A stretch of 64,000 bases of DNA from Prochlorococcus marinus str. MIT 1214 (GTDB taxonomy: Bacteria > Cyanobacteriota > Cyanobacteriia > PCC-6307 > Cyanobiaceae), in contig NZ_CP114777.1 in assembly GCF_027359355.1 (NCBI RefSeq), forward strand, positions 1,736,001 through 1,800,000, in the 5' to 3' direction. A model generated the notes under the pieces. The model saw only the letters and a program-made list of their open reading frames with translations. It was not told the origin of the DNA and made no database searches. This document shows, piece by piece, positions 1 through 13,458 of the stretch; position 1 is the stretch's first letter, and every line of letters begins with the position of its first letter. Both the position numbers and the translations under genes were made by a program.

Positions 1-304
1 CATGACCCAAATCATGTAAAAGAGCAGCTCCATAGAGAATGAATTTGTACTTTTTTAATCTAGAATCGAACTCAGATAAATGATTTATCGCTCTTCTTGT
101 TATGTGAAATACACCAATAGAATGAGTGAATCTGCTTGATTCAGCACCATGAAAAGTTAAATATGCAGGACCTAATTGTTTGATTCTTCTTAATCTTTGA
201 AATGGGGATGAATCTATTAATTCCATCACCATTTTTTCCTCGGGCTTTGAGCTGTTTAGTGTGATTGATTTATGCAGAGGGTCATAATAAGTTCTTGTTG
301 ACAT
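1..304 (-). CDS. HD-domain phosphohydrolase, truncated by window edge
   Basis: The 101 visible residues begin MSTRTYYDPLHKSI and run off the left edge of the window, so only the N-terminus is present. The segment FQRLRRIKQLG near residue 36 and the LLHDLGH motif at the cut edge are typical of dGTPase/SAMHD1-like HD phosphohydrolases, in which the HD pair binds the catalytic metal. The substrate cannot be told from this part. The ATG lies at 302-304, 13 bp after the downstream end of the convergent-order neighbour on the same strand, so the protease gene and this one may be co-transcribed. Confidence 0.8.
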   Translation of the reverse strand, partial: MSTRTYYDPLHKSITLNSSKPEEKMVMELIDSSPFQRLRRIKQLGPAYLTFHGAESSRFTHSIGVFHITRRAINHLSEFDSRLKKYKFILYGAALLHDLGH

Positions 305-316
305 GACTTACTAAAT

Positions 317-1618
317 TTAATTGCTAATAGATTGTTCTTCTTTTTCTTGAACTTCTTTTGATGATTTCTCTGAAACTTCTTCTTTATCCAAAGTGGCTTG
401 CATGATCAGCTCTGCATCTAAAAGCCATCTGTCTTCATCGGAACCTGGATTGAGTGGCTCTGGCATTTCTAAGAGGCGATCAGGAACTATTCCAAGATTC
501 TGTATGTCTCTTCCATTTGGAGTTAAATAGCTAGCAACAGTGACTGCTAAACCACTGCCATCACTTAAATTCGTCAAGGATTGAATTAGACCTTTCCCAA
601 ATGTGTTATTACCTATAAGCTCAGATCTCTGATTGTCCTGTAAAGCTCCGGCAAGAATTTCACTAGCGCTTGCTGTTCCAGCATTTACAAGCGTAACCAT
701 GGGTCCATCATAAAGAGTTTCTATACCAGAGCTGATCGGATCATTTATAGAATCTCTTTTTTTTGTTTCTACAATGGGCATATTGCTGAGGAAGTCATCG
801 GCAACTGCAAGTCCGGAACTTACTAGACCTCCAGAGTTATTTCTTAGGTCCAAAATCAGTCCATCAATATCTTTCCCCGATAATTCTTGCAATGCTTCCT
901 TGACTTGATCAGGAACTCCCTCGCTAAATTGTGTGATTCTCAAGTAACCAAATGTATGAGATTCATTTCTTATTCTCTTTGTCCTAACTGGTCTTAAATC
1001 AACACTTCTTCTTTCTAGAGAAATTTCTTTAATTTCATTGTCAGGTTGTTCTATCTCAACAATTACTTGAGTTCCGGTTTGTCCTCTCAATTTAGCTGCT
1101 GTTGCTTCAAGTCCCAATTGTTTTGGAGATTGCCCATTGACTTTTTTTAAAATTGTTCCACTTGTGATACCAGCATCCGAGGAAGGGGATCCTTCAAGAG
1201 GAGATATGACAACTATTTCTCCATCTTCTTTTCTTGCTCCCAACTGAAGGCCAACACCGTTGATTTCACTTCCTATGTTGCTTTTTTTCATCGCTTCGTA
1301 ATCGTCTGGCCTCAATAAGCGCGTATAAGGATCTCCAAGAGGAAGAAGCATTGCTTCTATAGCTGAGTAGGCTTGCTGTGAATTATTAATTGGTTTTTCT
1401 AGGGCTTTTTGGCGAAGTTTTTTCCATTGAATTTCATCAAATTTCTTTGGATCTAGGTAACCTGCATTAACTAGATTCCAGGCCTCAATAACCAGTAATT
1501 GTCCATCATTGAGGGCAAAAGTGGGCTGAGTAAAGACTTGAAATAAAATTCCAAAGCATATTAATACTGCAAAAAATCTTTGCAGTAGCTTAGTTAAAGA
1601 TTTAACAGATGAAAGCAT
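317..1618 (-). CDS. ctpA: C-terminal processing serine protease (CtpA/Prc family)
   Basis: The 433-aa protein has an N-terminal hydrophobic segment ending near TQPTFA, which fits export to the thylakoid lumen or periplasm. A PDZ domain follows ([10 protein letters not shown] to LRGQTGTQV), then the S41 peptidase core. The catalytic serine lies in [13 protein letters not shown] and the general-base lysine in [10 protein letters not shown]. In cyanobacteria CtpA matures the D1 protein of photosystem II by removing its C-terminal tail; other paralogues exist, so the exact paralogue is uncertain. The frame is open up to 1681, but the ATG at 1618, just before the signal segment, is the better start because it places the hydrophobic stretch at the N-terminus. 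It is divergent from petB. Confidence 0.85.
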   Translation of the reverse strand: MLSSVKSLTKLLQRFFAVLICFGILFQVFTQPTFALNDGQLLVIEAWNLVNAGYLDPKKFDEIQWKKLRQKALEKPINNSQQAYSAIEAMLLPLGDPYTRLLRPDDYEAMKKSNIGSEINGVGLQLGARKEDGEIVVISPLEGSPSSDAGITSGTILKKVNGQSPKQLGLEATAAKLRGQTGTQVIVEIEQPDNEIKEISLERRSVDLRPVRTKRIRNESHTFGYLRITQFSEGVPDQVKEALQELSGKDIDGLILDLRNNSGGLVSSGLAVADDFLSNMPIVETKKRDSINDPISSGIETLYDGPMVTLVNAGTASASEILAGALQDNQRSELIGNNTFGKGLIQSLTNLSDGSGLAVTVASYLTPNGRDIQNLGIVPDRLLEMPEPLNPGSDEDRWLLDAELIMQATLDKEEVSEKSSKEVQEKEEQSISN

Positions 1619-1687
1619 TGGATTGATCTTTTGCGGCGACCAAGGGGCACATCGAGTAAGATATTTGAAAGTACAGTGCATAAGTGG

Positions 1688-2344
1688 ATGGCGAACTCTT
1701 CACCGGTTTATGACTGGTTCCAGGAACGTCTTGAGATACAGGACATAGCTGATGATGTCACTTCAAAATACGTTCCCCCACATGTCAACATTTTTTATTG
1801 TCTGGGTGGGATAACACTGGTTTGTTTTTTGATTCAATTTGCGACTGGATTCGCGATGACCTTTTATTACAAACCTACAGTAACTGAAGCTTATAGCTCC
1901 GTTAGTTATTTGATGACAGATGTGAGTTTTGGTTGGTTGATTAGATCAGTTCATAGATGGAGTGCCTCAATGATGGTACTCATGCTTATTTTGCATGTTT
2001 TTCGAGTTTATTTAACTGGTGGATTCAAAAGGCCTAGAGAATTAACATGGATAACTGGCGTGGTCATGGCAGTTATAACAGTTGCTTTTGGAGTTACTGG
2101 CTATTCATTACCTTGGGATCAAGTTGGATACTGGGCGGTTAAAATTGTTTCCGGAGTACCTGCAGCTATTCCAGTAATTGGAGATTTTATGGTTGAACTT
2201 CTTAGAGGCGGTGAAAGTGTTGGGCAGTCAACTTTGACAAGGTTTTACAGTCTCCATACTTTCGTAATGCCATGGCTATTAGCCGTTTTCATGTTGATGC
2301 ACTTTCTAATGATTAGAAAACAAGGGATCTCAGGACCATTATAA
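1688..2344 (+). CDS. petB: Cytochrome b6
   Basis: The 218-aa protein starts [10 protein letters not shown] and matches cytochrome b6 along its length. It is a thylakoid membrane subunit of the cytochrome b6f complex that carries two b hemes and heme c-prime between plastoquinone and plastocyanin. The histidine pairs that ligate the hemes are in [10 protein letters not shown] with LILHVFRVY, and in SLHTFVMPW with LMHFLMIRK. Cys38 in IFYCLGG is the covalent attachment point for the extra heme. The frame is open upstream to a TTG at 1631, but the ATG at 1688 gives the conserved family length. petD follows 53 bp downstream. Confidence 0.97.
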   Translation: MANSSPVYDWFQERLEIQDIADDVTSKYVPPHVNIFYCLGGITLVCFLIQFATGFAMTFYYKPTVTEAYSSVSYLMTDVSFGWLIRSVHRWSASMMVLMLILHVFRVYLTGGFKRPRELTWITGVVMAVITVAFGVTGYSLPWDQVGYWAVKIVSGVPAAIPVIGDFMVELLRGGESVGQSTLTRFYSLHTFVMPWLLAVFMLMHFLMIRKQGISGPL

Positions 2345-2397
2345 TTGAAATTAATTATCGAATAAGCCTTAATTATCTTCAAAAATCTTCTTAAACT

Positions 2398-2880
2398 ATG
2401 TCTACTCTTAAGAAACCTGACTTAGCCGATACCAAATTAAGAGCAAAACTTGCTAAAGGAATGGGTCATAATTATTACGGAGAACCAGCATGGCCAAATG
2501 ACCTATTATATATTTTCCCTGTTGTTATTCTTGGGACCATTGCATGTGTTGTTGGTTTAGCAGTTTTAGATCCAGCATTCCTTGGAGATAAAGCAAATCC
2601 ATTTGCTACTCCTTTAGAGATTCTTCCTGAATGGTATTTATATCCTGTTTTTCAGATTTTACGAGTTGTACCTAATAAATTACTTGGTATTGCTCTACAG
2701 ACATTGATACCTCTAGGTTTAATGATTCTTCCCTTTATTGAAAATGTAAATAAATTTGCTAATCCTTTTAGAAGACCAGTTGCAATGTCATTATTTTTAT
2801 TTGGAACTGTTTTGACAATGTATCTCGGTATTGGAGCATGTCTACCTATTGATAAATCTCTAACGTTAGGTTTGTTCTAG
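2398..2880 (+). CDS. petD: Cytochrome b6f complex subunit IV
   Basis: The 160-aa protein is full length for subunit IV and starts [14 protein letters not shown]. It has three predicted membrane helices. The quinol-oxidation-site motif PEWY is present in [14 protein letters not shown]. It pairs with cytochrome b6 to make the equivalent of the mitochondrial cytochrome b. The petB-petD order is the usual cyanobacterial operon. Its stop codon sits in a CTAG palindrome at 2877-2880 that also supplies the stop of the convergent invertase gene, so the two genes share four bases. Confidence 0.97.
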   Translation: MSTLKKPDLADTKLRAKLAKGMGHNYYGEPAWPNDLLYIFPVVILGTIACVVGLAVLDPAFLGDKANPFATPLEILPEWYLYPVFQILRVVPNKLLGIALQTLIPLGLMILPFIENVNKFANPFRRPVAMSLFLFGTVLTMYLGIGACLPIDKSLTLGLF

Positions 2881-4328
2881 AAGTTTTCCTCTAAATCCAA
2901 CATCAATACATCATCAGGCTCAGCTCTTAGCAAATGATGCATTAATAAAAATCCAACAATCGTCCAGGTTTGATAAGTTCTAGATTGTTGTCCTACCCAT
3001 GTGCCAGTTGGGCCATCAAAATATTCTGCCCATTTTTGTCTTGGGAGTTGATTCAATTGACTCCAATAACATTCTTCAATAAGAGCTCTCATCTGTCCCA
3101 TTAGTAAAACATCAGCTTTTGGATAACGTTTTTCATGAAGCAAAATAGAGGCACCAAAAAACCATAAAAGACTAGGCCAATGCCCCCCATTGTGATAACT
3201 CCATGGCCAGTTTTTGGGGTCTGATCCTGTTTTGTTTTGCCATTCTTCAATATCCATAGGTGGATGACATATCCTCATTGGCATTTGCGCCATGAGGTGT
3301 TCACGGTTGTGAAGAACAAGACGAAATAATGCTCTCTGTTGTGGGGCTGTCAATACACCAAACATGCAAGCTAATGAATTTCCTAAGCTATAAAAACGGA
3401 AATCTGGTCTGCCTGTTCTTATATTTCCAATTAGGTATCCACCTCTATTCTCGAGCCAATCTTGAAGCCATGAAGGGACTACTTGCGGCTGGACATTGAA
3501 TTCATTTTGATGTTGATCTTCTCCGTATTGCTCAGTAGGCCTTCTTCTTAGAACTTGCATCGTTTTGCTTGTTACCCAATAGTGCTTTAAAAGAAATTGT
3601 CGAAGATCATGCACCCACTGACGAGTTAAAACAAGCCTTTGATCAAGCAATCGACTTTTTTGATGCTTTCTGCTTAATTCCATTAGTTGAATGCAGCTTT
3701 TTAAACATGCATGCAACAACACCTCCACTTCAAGAGGAGCGCCCCAAACATCCATAGGTCGATCGATCATAAAGGAGCAATCAGGAACGAACAGAACTGG
3801 ATTGCCTTCAAAAGTTGGATGAAGAACTAAATCAAGAAGAAGTTGAACACCTCGTTGAACCTGTTGACTTGTGCCAAAACTTTGATCGCCACTTTTTTTG
3901 ACATAAAGCCAACATAGGATTGGCCACCAAAGGCTTGCATCGGCAGAGGTTATTCTTCCTATAGATCTCTGACCATAATCTGCTATTAATTTTCCTTTTT
4001 CTTCTATAAAGCTTGTTGGGAAAACTCCTCTGGTCTGATAGGTAGTACTTTGCAAATCAAGGCTTACTGTCAGGAATTTTTTGACTATGTCAAATCTTTT
4101 TTGAGTTAATAAATAAATCATTACGGGGACATTGTCCCTTAAAAAAATCTCTCCATAATTGAGAGCATCGTTTTTCGTTGGATGTTCTAAGGCCGCAACA
4201 CTACCTGCAATATTTCCTGAAACTTCAATGAGAGTTTTTTCAAAATGTTCTTTAGCTCTCGCAACAACTTTGTCTTCATTCGAGTTGGGGCGAACTCTTT
4301 GGTGCTGTTGGCTAAAACGTGCGGGCAT
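2877..4328 (-). CDS. Alkaline/neutral invertase, GH100
   Basis: The 483-aa protein resembles plant and cyanobacterial alkaline/neutral invertases, which hydrolyse sucrose to glucose and fructose in the cytoplasm. Family hallmarks are [13 protein letters not shown] near residue 63, the acid-residue region [13 protein letters not shown] (Asp), [13 protein letters not shown], and the C-terminal [14 protein letters not shown] followed by [10 protein letters not shown]. The glutamate of WAEYFDG is the likely second catalytic residue; this is assigned from the family, not proven here. No signal peptide is visible. It is convergent with petD and its start faces the rRNA operon leader. Substrate range beyond sucrose cannot be read from the sequence. 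Confidence 0.85.
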   Translation of the reverse strand: MPARFSQQHQRVRPNSNEDKVVARAKEHFEKTLIEVSGNIAGSVAALEHPTKNDALNYGEIFLRDNVPVMIYLLTQKRFDIVKKFLTVSLDLQSTTYQTRGVFPTSFIEEKGKLIADYGQRSIGRITSADASLWWPILCWLYVKKSGDQSFGTSQQVQRGVQLLLDLVLHPTFEGNPVLFVPDCSFMIDRPMDVWGAPLEVEVLLHACLKSCIQLMELSRKHQKSRLLDQRLVLTRQWVHDLRQFLLKHYWVTSKTMQVLRRRPTEQYGEDQHQNEFNVQPQVVPSWLQDWLENRGGYLIGNIRTGRPDFRFYSLGNSLACMFGVLTAPQQRALFRLVLHNREHLMAQMPMRICHPPMDIEEWQNKTGSDPKNWPWSYHNGGHWPSLLWFFGASILLHEKRYPKADVLLMGQMRALIEECYWSQLNQLPRQKWAEYFDGPTGTWVGQQSRTYQTWTIVGFLLMHHLLRAEPDDVLMLDLEENF

Positions 4329-4975
4329 TAAAATAATCTGATGCCATCGCTAAAAGCTAGTTATGGCTTACTCATTTAGTATCGATAGTAGAAGGTAAAA
4401 CATTTCATTTGCAACTTTGTTGCATCTAAGTACGTTTAGGGTCTACAATATTTTTCTGCGCGAAAGTCAATCTGGAGCGTACTCAGTTAGCGAAAATCAC
4501 GAAAGTTTTTTAGTTAAGTGGGAGTTTTACAACAATTGAAGACTAAACCCTTCTGTGTTGTAAGCTGAAAAACGGTCGAAAGATCGAAAAATGTTCTTGG
4601 CTTTTAAGTCAAAAACATTGCACCTCGACAACTTAAAAGTTTAGGAACTGACGCTTTTATCGCGTCCAATTATTTAATAATTGGATGTATTTGCGATAAA
4701 GGTGTGAGGTCCCGTCAAAAGAAATTAGTTGCATAGTTCTGTCACTATTTTGAATTGGAGTTTCACGGCTCCATTTTGATATTAGGTGTTACAGAATTAG
4801 GGCAACGACGGATCTGAGATCCGGGAAAGTCACGAAGATAAAACTAAGTGCACTCTTTAGAACCCTTATTAAAAATAAGGTGGCAACAATCACAATCAGT
4901 ACGCCAGTGCTGTAATTGGTGGGAGAAGCAAATCAGACTGAGTAGAATTAATTTTTACAATAGGGCCTGACTACA
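4329..4975. other. rRNA operon upstream region, no coding gene
   Basis: This 650-bp stretch between the invertase start and 16S rRNA holds no convincing gene. It should contain the rRNA promoter and the pre-16S leader. The clearest structure is a long imperfect hairpin at 4656-4700: an outer TTTATCGC/GCGATAAA stem and an inner TCCAATTAT/ATAATTGGA stem with a TTA loop. I could not assign -35/-10 elements with confidence. Confidence 0.6.
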
Positions 4976-6457
<1,482 letters not shown>

Positions 6458-6622
6458 CAGGGAGACAATTAATCGATTGTGATGTCTAAGTAATTATCTT
6501 AGGCCGCAATCCTGTCACCTTAAGGTCGATCGGTACCTCAGATTTTTGAATTAATTTTATAATTAATCCTTTAATTTCAGTTCCTAAACTTGTCTAGGTC
6601 ACACCCAACAAGGGTTTCTCCT

Positions 6623-6696
<74 letters not shown>

Positions 6697-6705
6697 TTCG
6701 TTGTT

Positions 6706-6778
6706 GGGGGTATAGCTCAGTTGGTAGAGCGCCTGCTTTGCAAGCAGGATGTCAGCGGTTCGAGTCCGCTTACCTCCA
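6706..6778 (+). tRNA. trnA: tRNA-Ala(UGC)
   Basis: A 73-nt cloverleaf lies nine bases after tRNA-Ile in the rRNA spacer. The acceptor GGGGGTA pairs with TACCTCC, including one G-U pair. The anticodon loop is TTTGCAA with anticodon TGC, and the T arm contains GGTTCGAGTCC. CCA is not encoded. Confidence 0.97.
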
Positions 6779-7082
6779 CTGAAACCTACCCTGGTAACTA
6801 AATTCCGGAGAAAAATTGTTGATGTGACTTGACATTGTCTATATGAATGAACCTAGCTTCTTGTCATCTTCTAATAGTTGATAATATGCTGGGCTCGCAT
6901 GGATTTATTTCATGAGAATTCAGTAGAACCTTGAAAACTGCATAGATTAGAAAGAATAAAGCATCTCATGGATGCATAATTCTGTATATATAAATTGGTA
7001 TTAAAACCAAATTCTATAAATAGAATTCATGTTTAATTCTTGAGTAATAGCCGAGCACAATTGATTTTGTGATTGTATTTAA

Positions 7083-9957
<2,875 letters not shown>

Positions 9958-10047
9958 TCTTTTGCTTTTACTTAAATTATTGCTTTATTTTTTCTGATTA
10001 TTTTTAATAATTTCTATGCAGTCTTCAGGGTTCATAAATAACACTTT

Positions 10048-10164
10048 CCTGGTGTTCATGGCGATGTGGAACCACTCCGATCCATCTCGAACTCGGTTGT
10101 GAAACGCATCAGCGGCGACGATATTTGGGGGGTAGCCCCCTGAGAAAATAGCTCAATGCCAGGT
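10048..10164 (+). rRNA. rrf: 5S ribosomal RNA
   Basis: A 117-nt gene lies about 90 bp after 23S. The terminal CCTGGTG and ATGCCAGG segments pair as helix I, and the conserved loop region CCGATCCATCTCGAACTCGG is present. It is the last gene of the rRNA operon. Confidence 0.95.
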
Positions 10165-10173
10165 AAAATATTT

Positions 10174-10200
10174 AAAAAGGGTCCTTATGGACTCTTTTTT
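10174..10200. terminator. Bidirectional terminator between 5S and mutM
   Basis: AAAAAGGGTCC, loop TTAT, then GGACTCTTTTTT forms an 11-bp stem with one G-T wobble and a T run. The A-rich 5' arm makes it work on both strands. It can therefore end the rRNA transcript on the plus strand and the psaE-mutM transcript on the minus strand. Confidence 0.85.
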
Positions 10201-10209
10201 AATGTTCAA

Positions 10210-11058
10210 TTATTTTTGGCAATTTGGACACCAGTGAGTGCTTCTGCCACAGATCTTTTCTCGCAATATCTTCTCTCCACATTTCTTACAACTTTTACCA
10301 CTTCTTCTATAGACCAAGGCTTGTCCACCATAATTTCCATTAATTCCCTCTAAATCTCTAAAGTCACTAAAAGTAGTTCCTCCCTCTCCGATACTTATAT
10401 TTAAAATTTTGACCAGACTATTGCAAATCTTTTTTAATTCAGAGATATTCAAATTATTGCTTTTAGTTTTTGGATTAATACCTGCATCAAATAATGTTTC
10501 ATCTGCATATATATTTCCAACACCAGCAACAGTTTCTTGATCTAATAAAGCAGATTTAATCGAGCGCGTTTTTTTCTTCAAATATTCTTTTAAATAAGAA
10601 CTATTGAAATCAGCACTAAATGGTTCAGGGCCTAATCTTTTAATTCCAGAGACTACTTCTGGTACTGATTTAGACGTTGGTACGTACCACATTTGTCCGA
10701 AATTTCTAATATCTATAAAACGAAGTTCTTTTCCTTCCTTTTCAATAAATCGCACTCTTGTATGTTTGCATGGGAGTATTTGTTTCTCTATTAATTTGAA
10801 TTGGCCTGTCATTCTAAGATGAACAACTAAAAATCCTTTACTATTTTTCTCTTTTGTATGGAGGGCCCCTATTAAATATTTACCTCGCCTTTCCCAATTA
10901 CCTAAAAAACTATTTTTAATATTTTTTATGAAATATGCAGATCCGCCAATATTTGCAATTGATCTTTCTTTTAATACTTCTATTTTTTTAATATAAAAAT
11001 TATTTAGAAGTTTCTCAAGTCCTTTTCTAACAGTTTCAACTTCAGGTAATTCTGGCAA
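10210..11058 (-). CDS. mutM: Formamidopyrimidine-DNA glycosylase
   Basis: The 282-aa enzyme begins MPELPEVETVRKGL. The N-terminal proline that remains after Met removal is the catalytic nucleophile, and Glu3 and Glu6 are present. The H2TH region contains DQETVAGVGNIYADE. The C-terminal zinc finger has four cysteines, as CKKCGEKI and HWCPNCQK. It removes 8-oxoguanine and other oxidised bases in base excision repair. It lies 14 bp after psaE on the same strand, so the pair may be one transcript, and the shared terminator follows immediately. Length is normal for the family. Confidence 0.96.
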   Translation of the reverse strand: MPELPEVETVRKGLEKLLNNFYIKKIEVLKERSIANIGGSAYFIKNIKNSFLGNWERRGKYLIGALHTKEKNSKGFLVVHLRMTGQFKLIEKQILPCKHTRVRFIEKEGKELRFIDIRNFGQMWYVPTSKSVPEVVSGIKRLGPEPFSADFNSSYLKEYLKKKTRSIKSALLDQETVAGVGNIYADETLFDAGINPKTKSNNLNISELKKICNSLVKILNISIGEGGTTFSDFRDLEGINGNYGGQALVYRRSGKSCKKCGEKILREKICGRSTHWCPNCQK

Positions 11059-11072
11059 AAGTAATAATACTG

Positions 11073-11291
11073 CTAATTTGCTGCAGCTTCTAATTCTTTT
11101 ACTGAAAATTGACTGGTATTGGCACCACCATCAACACCACTAAAAGCTTTGAAATCACATTTTTCAAATTTGACAGTTACTGGGTATCTCATTGCTGGAG
11201 ATTTATCGATAGAGACTATTTCTCCAATTTGATTGAACCAGTATGATTCTTGACGCAAAATGCGAACCTTGTCTTTTCTCGCAAAGCTCAT
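11073..11291 (-). CDS. psaE: Photosystem I subunit IV (PsaE)
   Basis: The 72-aa protein matches PsaE, with KVRILRQESYWFNQIG at the start and YPVTVKFEK followed by a G-rich loop and NTSQFSVKELE at the end. It is a small SH3-like stromal subunit that helps dock ferredoxin and flavodoxin on photosystem I and supports cyclic electron flow. No membrane segment is expected or seen. It is upstream of mutM and divergent from the unknown gene at 11499. Confidence 0.96.
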   Translation of the reverse strand: MSFARKDKVRILRQESYWFNQIGEIVSIDKSPAMRYPVTVKFEKCDFKAFSGVDGGANTSQFSVKELEAAAN

Positions 11292-11498
11292 CTGACTCCC
11301 CTAAATTATTTTAATATTCTTATTATCTATCAGAATAGGAGATATTTTGTATTTGTGTCACAGACTGTCGCTGGTTTTTTAGAAAAGTAGATCGCTGTTA
11401 AAAGATTTATTACTTTCAGAGGAAATTAATTCATATTGATTTTAGGGCGAATTTTCTATTAACTTTGAAGTGTTGAGCCTTAAAAGATTTTATTTTTT

Positions 11499-12548
11499 GT
11501 GATATCACAGCCATCTTTAGACCCCTCTTCTCTTAGTTTTGATTTGCCTGATCCTGAGCAAGACGAGTTAAGTAATATTGATTTCATTGCGAAACTAGAG
11601 AATGCGTGGTCAATTTGCGAGCAGTTTGATTTGCAAACCGAAATTTGGCGAGGAAGGATTTTACGTGTTGTAAGAGATAGAGAAAAGAGGGGTGGGGATG
11701 GCAGAGGTACAGGCTTTTTGCAGTGGTTAAGGGAGATGGAAATCAGTAAAAGCAAAGCATATTCTCTTATTCAATTAGCTGATTCCTCGGATAATCTTGT
11801 GGTTGATGGAATTCTTGAGGAATCAAGTATAAATAATTTTTCTAAAAGAGCTTTTATCGAAACCGCACAAGCTGAGCCAGAAATTCAATATTTGATCTCT
11901 GAAGCTGCTAATGAAGGAAAGGACATTACGAGACGACAAGTAAAGAGTTTGACTGACGAATTTATGGCCGCAACAAGCTCTCTTTTACCTGATGAAATTA
12001 GAGAAAAAACGCAATCAAATTTATTGCCAGCTAAGTTTGTTGCACCATTGGTGAGAGAATTATCTAAGTTGCCGCCTATTCAGCAAGAAGAAATCTGCGA
12101 AACTTTAAGAGAGAAACCTGAAATTGATTCGGTAAAAGATTTGACGAATACTGCGAAATGGATGGGCAAGTCTTTAGATGCGTCTCTAGCCTTAAGAGCT
12201 TTTCAAAATAAAAATTTAAATTTAGAAAAAGCTACTCAAGAAGCTGTCAGGTTGGATTCTTTAGGATTACTTTCAGATGCTTTTGGTCAAGCAAAAACCA
12301 TAGAGAGTTCTATCTTAAAGTTTCATTCTGCTTGGAAAAGATTAGAAGGCTTGCAAGAGAGACTATGGATCGAGTCTGGTAGTAGTACTCCTTATTTAAG
12401 AGAGCTATTAGACACGCTTCAAACGCTTACTGGTTCAACAATAAAAGTTTCTCTCGGAGAACTTTCAGGGGGGAAAAGGTTGAGATTGCAACTTGTTGAG
12501 GAAGATTCTGAAAGATTAGAACCTCCATCTCGTGAAATGAATATATAA
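11499..12548 (+). CDS. Conserved protein of unknown function with HTH-like segment
   Basis: The 349-aa soluble protein is not a family I can name with certainty. Residues around 70-95 (GFLQWLREMEISKSKAYSLI) resemble the helix-turn-helix of phage and ParB-like DNA-binding proteins. The middle is helical and charged, and the C-terminus has a short strand-rich segment (STIKVSLGELSGGKRLRLQL). The start is a GTG at 11499 with no clear ribosome site. It is divergent from psaE and ends one base before the convergent LysM gene. A DNA-binding role is inference only. Confidence 0.7.
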   Translation: MISQPSLDPSSLSFDLPDPEQDELSNIDFIAKLENAWSICEQFDLQTEIWRGRILRVVRDREKRGGDGRGTGFLQWLREMEISKSKAYSLIQLADSSDNLVVDGILEESSINNFSKRAFIETAQAEPEIQYLISEAANEGKDITRRQVKSLTDEFMAATSSLLPDEIREKTQSNLLPAKFVAPLVRELSKLPPIQQEEICETLREKPEIDSVKDLTNTAKWMGKSLDASLALRAFQNKNLNLEKATQEAVRLDSLGLLSDAFGQAKTIESSILKFHSAWKRLEGLQERLWIESGSSTPYLRELLDTLQTLTGSTIKVSLGELSGGKRLRLQLVEEDSERLEPPSREMNI

Positions 12549-12549
12549 T

Positions 12550-13413
12550 TTAAAATTTAAAATCTTGATCACAAAAATCATTAATTAATTTAAATTCAAA
12601 ATCAGTCTTAGGAAAATACCAGTCTGTCCAGTAAGAATCATTTTTTAATGTATTATTTAATACTCTTTTTTTGCAGCTAAGAGCTAAATAAAAAGATGTA
12701 TTTTTCTTTGTTTTTGCTTGAGCAATATAATTGCCATCAAAATATGTCCAGTCTGACCAGTTGACAATTATTGATCCGTATTTTAGCCATTTTGAAGGTT
12801 TATTTCTTCTTAGTTTTAATTTTATATTAGGATTTACTTTTATGGGATCATTTAGTTTATTCAAAGTATTAATTTCTTCTGTTGAGATTTTATGAATCAT
12901 TGCGATATTTGAGAGATACTCTGTCTTAGAAGTTTTATGATAAAAAACTTTTTTACTTGCTAATTTAATTGTTTCTCCACCAGAAACTTTGCTATATATA
13001 GCTTTCTTTGGTAATAAGATAATTTGATCAATCTTAAGAGATAAATCATTTCCTAGATTGTTGATAGAAATAATATCTCTTATATTTAAGTTGTAATCTC
13101 TTGCGATCTTATAAAGAGTATCTCCTTCAATAACTTTATAAGCAAGATGTTCATTCTTTTTGATTTCACCATTTTCTTGAAGAGGTATTAATATAACTTC
13201 TCCTTCTATTATTTTGTTGGCACTATTGAAATTATTTTTGTACATAAGCTCTTTCAAAGGAACTCCATATTGCCTGGCTATTTTTAAAAGTGTATCACCA
13301 CTTTTTGCTATAACCTTTGTTTCTGCATTAGCAGCTAAAGTGAATATTGATAATAGAAAAATAATATTGTTAATATAGAGCAAGCCAGAAGTTATTTTTA
13401 TCTTTTTAATCAT
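12550..13413 (-). CDS. Secreted LysM-repeat protein
   Basis: The 287-aa protein has an N-terminal signal sequence ending near TLAANAE. LysM repeats follow at about residues 33-77 (IAKSGDTLLKIARQYGVP) and 90-135 (KVIEGDTLYKIARDYNLN), and a weaker third unit lies near 165-205. LysM domains bind N-acetylglucosamine in peptidoglycan. The C-terminal approximately 85 residues contain several Trp and Cys residues and match no domain I recognise. It probably sits in the periplasm or outer envelope. It faces the preceding gene tail to tail. Confidence 0.8.
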   Translation of the reverse strand: MIKKIKITSGLLYINNIIFLLSIFTLAANAETKVIAKSGDTLLKIARQYGVPLKELMYKNNFNSANKIIEGEVILIPLQENGEIKKNEHLAYKVIEGDTLYKIARDYNLNIRDIISINNLGNDLSLKIDQIILLPKKAIYSKVSGGETIKLASKKVFYHKTSKTEYLSNIAMIHKISTEEINTLNKLNDPIKVNPNIKLKLRRNKPSKWLKYGSIIVNWSDWTYFDGNYIAQAKTKKNTSFYLALSCKKRVLNNTLKNDSYWTDWYFPKTDFEFKLINDFCDQDFKF

Positions 13414-13458
13414 CTATAGCCTGAATTATCAATTTATCTCGTTGATATTAAATATATT

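Noticed and set aside
1631-1687. N-terminal extension of cytochrome b6 from a TTG
   Set aside because: The ATG at 1688 gives the conserved 218-residue protein; the extension overlaps the divergent protease gene.
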